Shown here: piece after piece, positions 12,578 through 23,700 of the stretch | Numbering within the stretch: position 1 is the first letter of the stretch | Layout: the number at the start of each line of letters is the position of its first letter | From: Lineus longissimus | Taxonomy: Eukaryota > Nemertea > Pilidiophora > Heteronemertea > Lineidae | Assembly: GCF_910592395.1 (NCBI RefSeq) | Contig: NC_088310.1 | Coordinates: forward strand, 877,501 to 937,500 | DNA: 60,000 nt | Direction of reading: 5' to 3' | Made by a program: the position numbers and the translations under genes | The notes under the pieces: generated by a model | What the model was told of the DNA's origin: nothing | The model's database searches: none | Seen by the model: the letters and a program-made list of their open reading frames with translations, nothing else

Positions 12578-13255
12578 TCACACCACTTTGTGTCTCACTT
12601 TTCCGGACCGCGCCACCTTGATCTCCGTGGTGCCCCTCCTGCCAATCGGAGGTGTCATGTACACAAGACTCTCACTGCTACTGTGGCTGGGTGATCTTGG
12701 CGAATCCAGATCTCGGTAGGTAGCGCTAAGTGTCTCAGACACCAAACTCTCGTGTGGTGTATTCTTTAACACAATCCTAGCATGTTGCAAGTCTTCATAC
12801 GACGCAGCACTGATTTTAACAGGACCAGAGTGTTCCCTACCACCCGCCATTTTTCTCAAGTCATTCAAAGAGCGGGAGATTGACTCACTCTTCACAACAT
12901 TCTCATACAGTCTATTCGTCGTCTTTGGTCTCAGTTTAGGACTCGATGCCTGCGAGACAGACCCGATATTCTCACAGCTCCCGTAATCAGGCGTCACACA
13001 AACATTTGGAATACCTCTCAACCGCTTGTCACTCTCAAGACGTCTGTCCAGGTCGTCCAGCGATGGCGTCTTGGTGTGGATATCCCGAAGTTCATCCGCA
13101 AGCTTCCTTCTCTCTTGTTTATATTCCAACTCTATCTTCGCCCTGTGTTTATTCAAGGCATTCGTATATTTCCCCAGCCTCATATTCCTCTCCCCATTTA
13201 TCTCACGGGTTTTGTTCATTGCTTTGATTTCGAGTTGGAGTATCTTTTCATCCAT
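12578..13255 (-). CDS. Uncharacterised protein with basic helical N-terminus, 225 aa
   Basis: A single open frame starts at an ATG with a strong context (A at -3, G at +4) and has an in-frame TAA upstream at 13339-13337. A longer reading would need a non-ATG start and is not used. Residues 1-70 are charged and probably a coiled coil (MDEKILQLEIKAMNKT, then KHRAKIELEYKQERRKLADE). The rest is polar and Ser-rich, with NRLYENV, SRSLNDLRKM and a basic end (TEIKVARSGKVRHKVV). I do not recognise the family. Codon use and composition look genuinely coding, and an intronless coding region with a separate 5' UTR exon is possible. No membrane segment or signal peptide is seen from this start. Confidence 0.7.
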   Translation of the reverse strand: MDEKILQLEIKAMNKTREINGERNMRLGKYTNALNKHRAKIELEYKQERRKLADELRDIHTKTPSLDDLDRRLESDKRLRGIPNVCVTPDYGSCENIGSVSQASSPKLRPKTTNRLYENVVKSESISRSLNDLRKMAGGREHSGPVKISAASYEDLQHARIVLKNTPHESLVSETLSATYRDLDSPRSPSHSSSESLVYMTPPIGRRGTTEIKVARSGKVRHKVV

Positions 13256-13339
13256 ATTGAACCACCACAATGACAATACAATCAAAACTTGGAGTATCCC
13301 CTGTACAACTTTCCAAACGCGATCCAAACGAATCGATTA

Positions 13340-15901
13340 ATGTTTGTATAACGGAGACACGTCCAACTCAGTAGCCTTCTGCTAAGTTCGTCTTGTAAAC
13401 GAAGGTTAGGCTTCCTTCTTCTGAAGTAAGATATGATAATAAAAACGCGAGAGAATTCTAGCTCCCACGCACCAACCGATAAACTTAGCGACGACACGAC
13501 AATGGCATTTTCCGTTCAGTTATTTGTCGCAATGTACATCTCTACTTGGTCGTATCGAGTTCATGAATTACAAGTAGGCGATTATTTCACGGAATTGTTA
13601 AAAATATCCCTGAAATGGTCCTCAGCCTATAGCTGTATTACCAATCTTTAGCTCACTGATAATTTTCATTCGTTCGACCGACTCGGTAGGCTTATTTAGC
13701 TATAAATCCAAGCCAATTGCCTTACTGTACTTTTGACGTTTGCTTTTGAGGAATCGAAGTCTTAAACGGATCAGCTGGCAGCGATTACGGAACACGTTGA
13801 TCTTTAGCTGTTGTACTTTCCCTTATGACATTATAAATCGGTTAGTTCTCCTAGATGTCGTCAGCGCGAATTATACCCCCTCCTCACCACATCCGTGCCA
13901 CCAATCGATCTCATGGTTTTCCTTGTATCAAGGAATAGATCGATATAAACGGGTCTTTAGCCAATCTGTGTTGATCAATTATTCAAGATTATACCGAGAA
14001 ATGACAGGGTGGACCAACGACAGCTTTGCATGCTCCCAGCAGGATAGTTAACATGCGTTTATAATATTTACTGGTACTTCGGACTGGAAAATTCACCATA
14101 AAGTCTTATCTGCTTTTTTCCCGTCTTGGTATTAAGGATAATCCTATTCCCAAGTATTTATATAGGCCTACTGGTCGGTTTACCATCAATCAGCTATATG
14201 GTAAGGGGGCCCGGTGTAATGTTTTTGAGTGTTTCTGTTTTTGAGTGTTTCCCCTCATTGTTTGGGAACGCTCAAAAATAGATTGACGAGTTTTTCTGTG
14301 TATCCCCCCTATTGAAAAGTCATGGTCTCTATAGCTGCCTATTGTTTGGAAACACTGAAACATGGGGAACAGCCACAGATGTTACACCGGTACGCGAATT
14401 TTTCTCATGAACCTTTCGGGCAGTACAAGGGACTTTCAGCCAATCAGATTTCGACAAATACATCACGTCAGACGTCTTAGAAACATTACAGCAGTTGGTA
14501 GAGCGCTCGTCAGAAATGGCAGAATAAGATGTTCGATCCAAAGGTCGCGAGTTCGAATCCGGTTGTGGACAACATTTTTCTTTTTCTTTTTTACTTTATA
14601 TTTTATTTTTATTATGCGTTTCTTTTCCCTTGTTATTTAGATTTTAGATATTTGAGTTATGCTGCCTGCAACACAGGCCTACCTACAGAAAGGACAATAT
14701 ATAACAATAGCCCATCGCCAAGATCCAAGGGATAGTCCTTCAGATATAATATTGAGTATGAATATACAATGAGACTTGTCTCATGTGAATGGTCTTCCTC
14801 CAGTATGAATATGTTTCTCTGCAATGAGACTTGTCTTTCGATACTGCCTCATGTGTATGGTCTTCCTCCAGTATATTTTGATACTGTATGCTTCAAATTT
14901 GAGTAAAGCACAAAACAATACAATCAAAGATTTTCAGGATTTGTATGATTTATTGCAACAGTGAACACACCAGAAATATACCACATTACTAATGCATATA
15001 ATATTTCATCACCAGGAATAGCATCAGGCATGTCACAAGAAAGAACAGCTGGAGATCTGAGAACAGCGTTATTTGAAGCATCATTTTACAGAAATATCTA
15101 TTGATATAATGGCAAGTTCTACTAAGCGGTTTCATGATGACGCCCCGAAATTTTCTGCTTTTACACCAGAGTCTTTCCCCCGACTCCCCTGAAGTATCGG
15201 CGATCTGTGACCTGATCATCCTGATAATGTTGATGTGATTGTGATGTGACTGGGCACTGCCACCTCGTCATTCTGAAGACTGGCACTCATCATTCTCGCT
15301 TTCACACCTCATGGGCCGAGGGGTCAGTCACCTCTGAAATCATGAGACAGATCAAGTTAATGGTCAAATTCAGCAACACATGTAAAGATCAAGATTTCCT
15401 TCCAATAAATGTTCAGCTATGGCAAACTTCCATCTCCAATCACATCAAAGTATGCTGGATCAAACACCCACACAGGGTCTCCTAATTATCATGATCATAT
15501 ACGTTATCAAATAGTAACATATCGCCTTCTTTTCGACGAAACCGAGACTGAATTATTCACATTGTGTTCAACTGCGTTCATTTCGCAGTCAATTCATTAG
15601 TTACCAATGTATGCCTTAGAGGGGGCAAAATGGTACTGTTTAGACAAGAAGTCTCTCCAACAGCCTCAAAGAATATTGGATAGAACGGCACTGTACTGGG
15701 TCCCAGTAATAAATATTGCCATAAAGACATATGATATTGTTCTTGGACTTATGTAAGATTAGTTCTCTCCGCCAAACCAAAGACTGAAGGATTAAAATCT
15801 TGTGTTTATAGGCTAACAAATGCAAACAATTCCAAGTGAACCCCCTACAAGAGAAGAGTGGCTCTTCTTCTCTCCGACTTTGACACCCTAGTACGAACAT
15901 A
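13340..15901. other. Intergenic region
   Basis: This lies upstream of the 225-aa gene and downstream of the 111-aa gene, both on the minus strand. It holds a short hairpin-rich stretch (GTTTTTGAGTGTTTC repeats near 14220-14280), a tRNA-derived sequence at 14485-14571 with a T-rich tail, and a CTCATGTG(A/T)(A/T)TGGTCTTCCTCC direct repeat near 14776-14875. I see no convincing exon. Confidence 0.5.
14485..14571 (+). pseudogene. tRNA-derived sequence (degenerate tRNA or SINE head)
   Basis: GCAGTTGGTAGAGCGCTCG resembles a tRNA D-arm and start of the anticodon stem. AGTTCGAATCC (14550-14560) is a near-perfect B box. The first A-box bases, the anticodon stem and the T-stem pairing are broken, and the spacing is too long for an intact tRNA. 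A T/A-rich tail follows (from 14575), with T runs that would stop RNA polymerase III. Confidence 0.6.
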
Positions 15902-16501
15902 TCAATAGATCAGCCAGCGGTCCTCGGTGTCGCCGCGTGGGTTACGTCCAGTGAAATTGTTTGCAAAGGTCAGGGAACCACGATCTGACATCCATAACCA
16001 GCGTATCCCCTTTTCATGCCAGTTATAGTCGGGTGCTACACCACAGTCGGGATAGTGGCCGCCAAATGAATGGTTGTTGAATTTAAAACTGTTGACTGTT
16101 CACATCAATTTACATATAATTAGACAAACCTTCACGTATTCAGTGGAGATTTCCACATCACAGGATAGAACAGCAGTGATGGCATTTCACAGATTTCATG
16201 ATCACTTCCATCTTCACCATCATGACTTGGACGTGCGCCTTTAGTTTCTTTGAGCAAATGGTATTTGATTAGGGATGGCAATTAAAATTGCCGTTGAACA
16301 TGTACATGAAGTGCAGTGATGTACATAATTCAACATGTCTGCTTGAAATTTCAAACTGCGCAGTTCATTCCCGCCTTGATTGTATGACTATTTCTACAAT
16401 AAAAACCCTTTGAAACCAACCCATACCTTTATCAGGAATAGATAATGTGCCTTACCTTCTGCTGCAGCCGTTTTGATTTGTTTCGAAAAATTTGAAGGCA
16501 T
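15902..16501 (-). CDS. Predicted small protein of unknown family, 111 aa (tentative 3 exons)
   Basis: Model: exon 1 16501-16456 (ATG, A at -3, donor GTAAGG), exon 2 16238-16136 (donor GTGAAG), exon 3 16088-15902 (TGA). Phases match at both joins (1, then 2), giving 111 codons. Exon 3 is the strongest part: it reads FNNHSFGGHYPDCGVAPDYN, then WHEKGIRWLW and TFANNFTGRNPRGD, rich in Trp, Gly, His and Asn and very unlike random translation. Exon 1 starts MPSNFSKQIKTAAAE. Weak points are an acceptor before exon 2 with little pyrimidine and an intron 2 of only 47 nt. I do not recognise the family. The protein has no signal peptide and no membrane span. It could be a real orphan gene or a decayed copy. 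Confidence 0.5.
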
Positions 16502-16612
16502 TTTTACGTTTGAAATCGGAGAAAGTGTTCCCGCGATGTTCTCCGCGTCTCACACACCAACCGACTGGCGTTCAAATCAACCGCGACCGATCATGACCAA
16601 AGACAATACATT

Positions 16613-16620
16613 TGACGTAA
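16613..16620. promoter_or_regulatory. CRE-like site upstream of the 111-aa gene
   Basis: TGACGTAA, a CREB/ATF-type half-palindrome, about 110 bp upstream of the putative minus-strand ATG at 16501, in a locally CpG-richer stretch (16520-16640). It supports a promoter here but is motif-only evidence. Confidence 0.35.
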
Positions 16621-16639
16621 CAGCATCCGGGCACCCCTT

Positions 16640-17786
16640 GAACCAGGCCGGCTAGTAGTTATCTGCTCAAGCGAGACCTTTGTTCTGTCAATGATCAATA
16701 TGACAGGCATTGTCAAAATGTGGGATTGGCTTTAACATACATACTTGTACATGTACATTTGCCGAGCTGTGGAATTGCATTAGGCAGGTTCCGTAAGCCA
16801 AAAGACGATGTAAATGCATTTTATAGACGATTTATTTTTAATCATTTCCCCAATTCCTTCTACAACCAAGTATAAAATATGGTTCAGTGTCCTGTAAATC
16901 AATTAGGAGATAGAGGACTTGACGACTCGACAGACATTCGTACTTTGTGGTTCGTCGTTCGTAGGGTACATTGGATTGCCCCACCTGGAAAAAATTGGCA
17001 TATGGGTATGTGGTATGTGGTATGGGGTTTTAGATACTTCCTTAACCAGCAACAGGTTGTGAGAGACAGGGGCCGACGTCATGAAAGACATGGGCCCAAG
17101 TCATACAAGACGGAAGGCTGTTTCACCCCTCACACCCATTCTGAACCATCAGAGTTGATCGCTCCGTTGGTGTAACGGAGTCCGGGTCGGCGGAGTGGCT
17201 CCAAGGCTTGAGGGTCAAGATGCTCACACCAGCCGCCGGCTGTGAAAGACCGGAGACTTCTCGTTTACCACAGCCAACAGGACCAGATACAGCATATATG
17301 CTGTCACAACCAGACCTGATGAGATTGCAGATACTGTCACATCGCAGACCAATGAACGAGCTCGATAGCAAAGATAACTTCGGAATCCTCAACCGTTCAT
17401 GTTTTAAAACCTTTGCTCAAAGACATGGTTTATCATCAATGACAGCTCCTACCTAAAATCCCCCTTTAAGAAACCCTTTTCAAAACACGGGGAAAACCCA
17501 AGTCCGCAAGTGTACACCATTTGAACTGCCCACGTGCGTTTGTTTACAATTTCATTTCCCCCGAAATCTCAAAGATCACATGACCTGCTAACGCGGATGG
17601 GATATAACATTGACCCTATTTTTGCCTTCTATTTCTAAACTCAGATGGCAGCACGAGCAATCGGTAACCTTTCACCCCTTGACCAAAATAGAATCGCCCC
17701 GACTCGTGTGGAGAAATGCGATGAAAGCTTTCGAAAACTTTTGGATTATGTTTATGGAAAATGGATAATCGTATTTAACTCGAAAA
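16640..17786 (+). other. Upstream region and 5' UTR of the kinesin gene
   Basis: No coding exon is supported. A perfect short hairpin, CTCCGTT-GGTGT-AACGGAG, lies near 17162-17180, and an E-box CACGTG at 17531-17536. A pyrimidine-rich CAG acceptor-like site ends at 17644, so the first coding exon could begin there with a 142-nt 5' UTR segment. An out-of-frame ATG at 17645 would then sit upstream of the true start. Confidence 0.4.
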
Positions 17787-20700
17787 ATGTCGAATATCAA
17801 AGTTGCGGTCCGTGTGCGGCCAATGTCAAAAAAGTAAGTATCTTGTTGTTACTTTATAAGCGAAAATGTCTGATTTATCAACACACATGACTTTTCATTA
17901 CATTTTGTACATAATGTCAAACTCGTCCCAGTGCCGAAATAGATCGAGTGCAACAATGTATCTCCTTGGTTATGTGTCATCATCCGGTGTGAACGTCAAT
18001 TTAGTCCCCTGGAGAATTAGTCCTAGTGTTGTTGTTCACATTGAGAGACCTTTGTTTTCCTTCATTAGCGTAAGGCCAAGATAACAGAACCAGAGTCCAG
18101 TAGGCCTATTTTTTATTTGGCAAGAAGATGCATCTTTGCCAATAATAAGTATTTTGAAATGGCTACACAATATGTGACATTCATAATCATACTCAGTGAT
18201 TCTTCTGTTATCTTTTTCAGGGAGTATGACCAGGCAGCCAGCTCCGTGGTAGAAATACATGGAGATACTCTCGCCATCAAGGATATCAGGGTGAGAAAGA
18301 GCTGTCGATCCTGTTACAGTTTACTGGGCAATTATCTGCAGCTGTTCTGAGAGATAGTCCGTAGGCCCATCGCCATCTCCGACTCTATGCCCTGCTTGTA
18401 TGTCAAGATGACCATGCCATGCTATGAGAAGGGAAGATGTTTTGCCTCCTAAAGTTTTGTCTTTCAAAACTCTGCCCTTAGCATTGCTTTATGGGTCATG
18501 AAGGCCTACATCAAAGCCTGTGAATGGAATGGCGTACCATGCACTTCTAAATGGCTTTTAAAATAATTAGTGTTTGGTCTGCAAGTGTGATGGCCTAATG
18601 AAGCGAATAATGATTACTTAACCCACCAGGTACAAATAGTACTATTGATTATGCATAGCGCTCGACTAATGTTAGCTGGCTGTTATGAATACCACACTTA
18701 AGAAGTAGGCCCGGAAGTGGCGACGGTACGTTTTATAGACAATGGGAGACTGCTATGCATCCTCGCTTTGCCAGTTGACAGATTCCACATTTTGGCAGTC
18801 TCCCATTGTCTAAACGTTCCGTCGCCACTTCCTGGCCAACTTCTTAGTTAAGTCTCGTATTGACTTCTTGAATGTTATAATGCATTTGTTATAAATGTCT
18901 TTGAAAAGGTTATTGTGGATTATATCTAATGATTGTCTTGGTGACTATGAGAAGACAATAAAACTGAATGTCCCACCCCCAGTGGTTAAATTGTTTCCTT
19001 TATATATCATGTATTATCCATCATTCACACCCTTAATAATCTGTAGAATTTTCAAATATTTTTGGGCTGTCAAATAGGTGTACACTCAGGTGCAGATGTG
19101 CCTACAAGGCTGAACATCCCAGGAAATTGTGCCTCCGAGAGGGGGTGAACTCCCATGACTGTAGTTTAGGATCATGTTTTATGGGAATCGCACATTTGGG
19201 ACAAATGCTTGCTTTGGAAGCAACATGTATTGGTGATCTGTCAAACTATTTCTTTCAGATTGATGGCGTTCAGGATATTGGAGATAGTCGAGAAAGGGTG
19301 AAGAATTTCACGTTCGACTACTCCTATTGGTCAGGTGACCCGTCCTCCAAGAAGTATGCCTCACAGGAACTGGTAAGACCATTTTCCTTTGTTTTACATT
19401 TATTTTACTTTTATCCTAGTGATAACATAGAAACCGCGACATGGACACCAGGTTGGAGCAACCTGTTTCACAATCACATGTGTACTACATGCAACCATGC
19501 CACTTTCAGGCCTACTCCACTTCCGTGAGGGGACACTAACTAGTCCAGCCTTCATACAACCTCTATCTCATTCAATAATAAAATGATAAATGTAATAATT
19601 ACAGAAAGCTATGCGGTCGGTCGTTATAATGGCCATGATTGCTCTGAATCCATTGGTCGTTATTGTCACAGCCGTTGATGGGAAATTACATCCTGATCAG
19701 GATGGGAGCGTAATGTTTAGCAGAAACATCCCACATCCGGTGTTGTTGTTGTTTTGATAAACCTTGGTTTCATACACTGGAGCCTCCCATAGCAGACACC
19801 TCTGTCAGGAGAACAACATCTCCAAGGACACTTATTTTGGGTCCATAGTGCTCACTGTTGGTGACCTTCTCAGGAAACCTCTCTATAAACGCACGGCTAT
19901 GCCCAAAGATGTCGAAACTTCGGGTGTCCTTGGAGATATCTAATTTTCAAAAGACGTGGACTTTCTTTTGTCTGTTTTCTGGCATGACTTACATGTATCT
20001 TAGCTAATGCCCTGGATCATAACATGATAATGTGGATGGAACTTCTCTTACCACGATCCTGAGCAAATGATTGTTTTCATTGAATCCCCCCATTGATTGG
20101 TTTCCAAAAAAATGTCGATGTATATATAGTACCTGTAATTTGTGGAGAAATTTGTGGTTCCCCTCAGGGGTCAACATACATGAGAAATGGATACTCGAAT
20201 CAAGCCTTTGGCTGTGCTTTTAGCTGGCATTAAAAATAATTTAGAAAAAAAATGTTATCTCTGTCAAAGAGCTAAGAGGAGCAAATAGTGTGGAGTATTT
20301 GCTCGCAACCCTGCAGGCTTCAAATGTGCCATGAATGATTATTGATTGAATAAATGAACTGCTTTGGCCCCTGGCTAGCTTGCCAAGTTCATGTCTTTGA
20401 GATAGTATGGCATTAGGTATGGCTGCATACATGTAGGCCTAGGTATAAAAAAAGATTACACATCAAGTACATAAGAAATTTTATGCAAGGACCTTCAGTG
20501 AGTCCCTCTTTGAAAAGCAAAGCTTGCCATTATCATCATTGTTGTCTGCTGTATCTTTATCCTTTCTTCAAAGTTAAGACGCCGGGTAACCCGAAAGCAG
20601 AAACAATGATACTTTGATTCTCGCAACATCGGTATTTTGGCTCAGATTTTCATTGACATGATATTGGAGCTTGGCTGACCTAAAATTCTTCAATACATAT

Positions 20701-23700
20701 GTAACAGTGTATGGTACACTAGGTCTTCATTCTGTATACTGTTGCAATCATCCAGTTTGATGTGGCGGGCTATTTATAGGTCTAGGTGACTTATCAGTAT
20801 TGCCTTTATTTCTAAAAATAATCAGACTGTATTTATTTGAGTATCACCAGGCAAAAGTAGCAACTGAAAAAGTCTATACAAGTTCTCTTGTAGACATAAG
20901 TCTTACGTTTTGACTGCTGCATACAGGGTGGTGTTTTGATGGTTCATTTGAAAAGGTAGAGCTTGTGATACTTGCTGTGCTGTAAATACTAGAGAAACCC
21001 ATCTCAGACTTTGATCTAGGTAGAAATGGATGTTGGAGGTGACATGCTTTCCATACCATTGAAGTTCCATCGTGTTAACCCGCTATAGCAGAATGTCAGG
21101 TAGCCTACATGTCAGTCTTTAGGGTTCTCCTCTGGCTTCCAAGGTGGCACAAGACAACTGTCACCAGTCTTCTGTTTGCAAGTACACTCCACTACATGTA
21201 CATGTAACAGATTGGCTCCATCTCATGTTTTTATCAAAAATGCCCATCATATTTGTTTTGTGCTCTCCGTGAATTATAAGATTGACTTTCACATGGCATG
21301 TACCTCATATTTGCTCATAAGGACAGACCATGTGGAGCATACTACGATACTATTATATTATTGTAATAATCAGCTGGCAACGGAAATCGTTATTACACCA
21401 CCATCATTTCTCTGTAGACGGATAATCGTTGATATAATTGTGGGTAATGAAGATGATTGTTTAGACGGCTAATGTTCAGGTCACTTCATGTTATACAAGG
21501 AACCGTTAATTTGAACTAACCAATCGTTTTGAACCGCCGCCAACACCGTCAGATTTGGAGCTGCTGGGACGAATTGGTGGTTTTTCGGTAGCGAAAGTTT
21601 TAAAATGGACTGGTGGTTAATTGGTTCTCATTGATGATTACTCTGTTACACCAGCTGTGTTGATACAGTACAGGTTCTGTGGAGATGATGGTCCGGGTCA
21701 TCTTTAGAAGTGGTCGTGTCAACCTTGCTGCTTGTGCCATCAGTTTGTGGCCTACAATGTTTGTTCTATGAATGATGATACTGAGGTGTCAGTCCTACAG
21801 CAACATTCACCTTCATTGATTAGCGATTGGTATGACATGAGTATCGATACTTGACACTGATCAGTTTACTATTTGATCAAGTCAACACTGTAAACCAATT
21901 ACTACTTCAGTTATCAAGTACATTTGTAGTTTTGAATAAAGGAGTGCCATTGCCTACCATGTTATTTACTACACTTCATGTTTCTTGTGAACCTCATAAG
22001 TGTGTTTTAGTGTCGAGGTTAGATTCTGAATCGCATAGCCTCTCTAGTATCCGCACAGAATGACGATCGAGTAGGCCTGATTTCTGAATGGCATTTTCTC
22101 ACATGAAATGAATTGGCAGCCATCTGATGAATCTTTGTCAACCAGATTGGCACATTCTTTTGTACATAAACCAGTTGACCGCCCAAAATGTTTAGGAAGA
22201 AAACGTCTTTTATCTTCCCTTTGTGATTTCGTTAGGTGTCTAAAAAGAAAATGTGGCAGCTCTATTTTGATTGTTATCCTCACATACCCTCGGCTTGGAA
22301 TCATTTCAATCAATACCAGAACTTGGCCTTTAGAGAATTTTGACTTTTCTTCCACTCCCAATACTTAGTTCTGAATGTGCTGACCAAAATGTATGTAAGC
22401 GATAAGCGAGCATGACAGACCTTGATATGAACACAGATTTTGATTGGAAGTGTTCTGCTTGAGTGATCAATCTCAACTGTCCTCGCACACATCTCTGATT
22501 CCAAGTGTTCATTTGTGCCCGAGATTGCCTTTAGCCTACTTTAAAGTTGTTCTTTTTATAGAAGTTTTTTATGGCTTATTGCTTGAATTGGCTTTTTGTG
22601 AGTGCTGGTGTGTAAATAGGAACACATTAGAGATAATGATAATTCTAGTAGTAGCATATCAAAAGCTTTCTTGTATTAAGGTGTTTGGATGGCAAAAGAT
22701 CAGACTGCGTGTCAAGTGTCAAGTAAACATTTTCTACTTTTGTACTCTGATGCCCCTTCTGAGTTTCCTTCGTTCTTTTGGACTTGGTGGTTTCGCCTTA
22801 CCCTTGGTGTTTATTCTTGTGGTAAGGCAGCGGCTAAGCCTGTGTGACATAGACTTGTGCCACTAATGCAGGAACACAGGAAGTTTTACCCCCATACCAT
22901 ATAAGGATCATTGTTATAAATCAAAACAACGTTGTGCACGTCAAGAAATCTTTTGTCAAAACATCCCACTTATTACCTGGCAGGGGTCAGGCTTGTTTGT
23001 CCGTCACAGGCTTTTACAGCAAATGATTAGGACTCCTTTGCCTTTCTAGTGCTTCAAAAACATTCTTATTTCCTCCCATTACTGTTATGAAGTGGCGAAA
23101 GGTTCAACTTATACAAAAAATATAGCAGTATTTAAACCAGATCAGACCAGAAAAAAGGCTGTACAGTACTGGAATAGGCTAGATGTTGTAGACTTAGCAT
23201 TCTATCTAAACTGACAGTATGATTTTTAAATCAGAGCTAACTTAAGTTTTAAAGATTAACAAACCAAGCAATTTGACTTTGTGCCCTCTCAAATCATTCA
23301 AGAGGCATGCCTGATGGCACGGTTTTGGTGTTGAGTAAAATACTAATGTCCAGGGATCATCGGCAGAAGCTAGTTCTTGAATGGATGTCCGAAGTACCGT
23401 TAGCCGAGGTGATTGATAGAGACACAACAATTTGCCACCGAGATGTCTGTGATTTCATTGCTGACCTTCTGGTGTGATTCCTATCTTTGATATCAACTCT
23501 GTTTCCTTTCATATTCATTATGGCGGCATGGACAGATCACACTGAGATTCATGTAGGTCTCATCTAAACATTTATGTTTTGTTATGCCCTGTACTGCAGG
23601 CACTGTACTGAATGGTGTCATTCACAACCATTCATGAGAAACATAGACATGATAATTACCAGCATGTAAAGAACTACAGTGTTTACCATTGTTTACTAGG

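Noticed and set aside
13256-13327. N-terminal hydrophobic extension (VVQGILQVLIVLSLWWF) of the 225-aa protein
   Set aside because: It would need a TTG start; an in-frame stop lies just upstream and the ATG at 13255 has a strong context.
15180-15240. Minus-strand stretch reading DRRYFRGVGGKTLV then stop
   Set aside because: Short, no acceptable upstream exon in phase and an in-frame stop shortly before; treated as chance.
17645-17890. 81-residue frame overlapping kinesin exon 1
   Set aside because: Out of frame with the motor; the frame at 17787 matches the kinesin N-terminus. Kept only as a possible upstream ORF.
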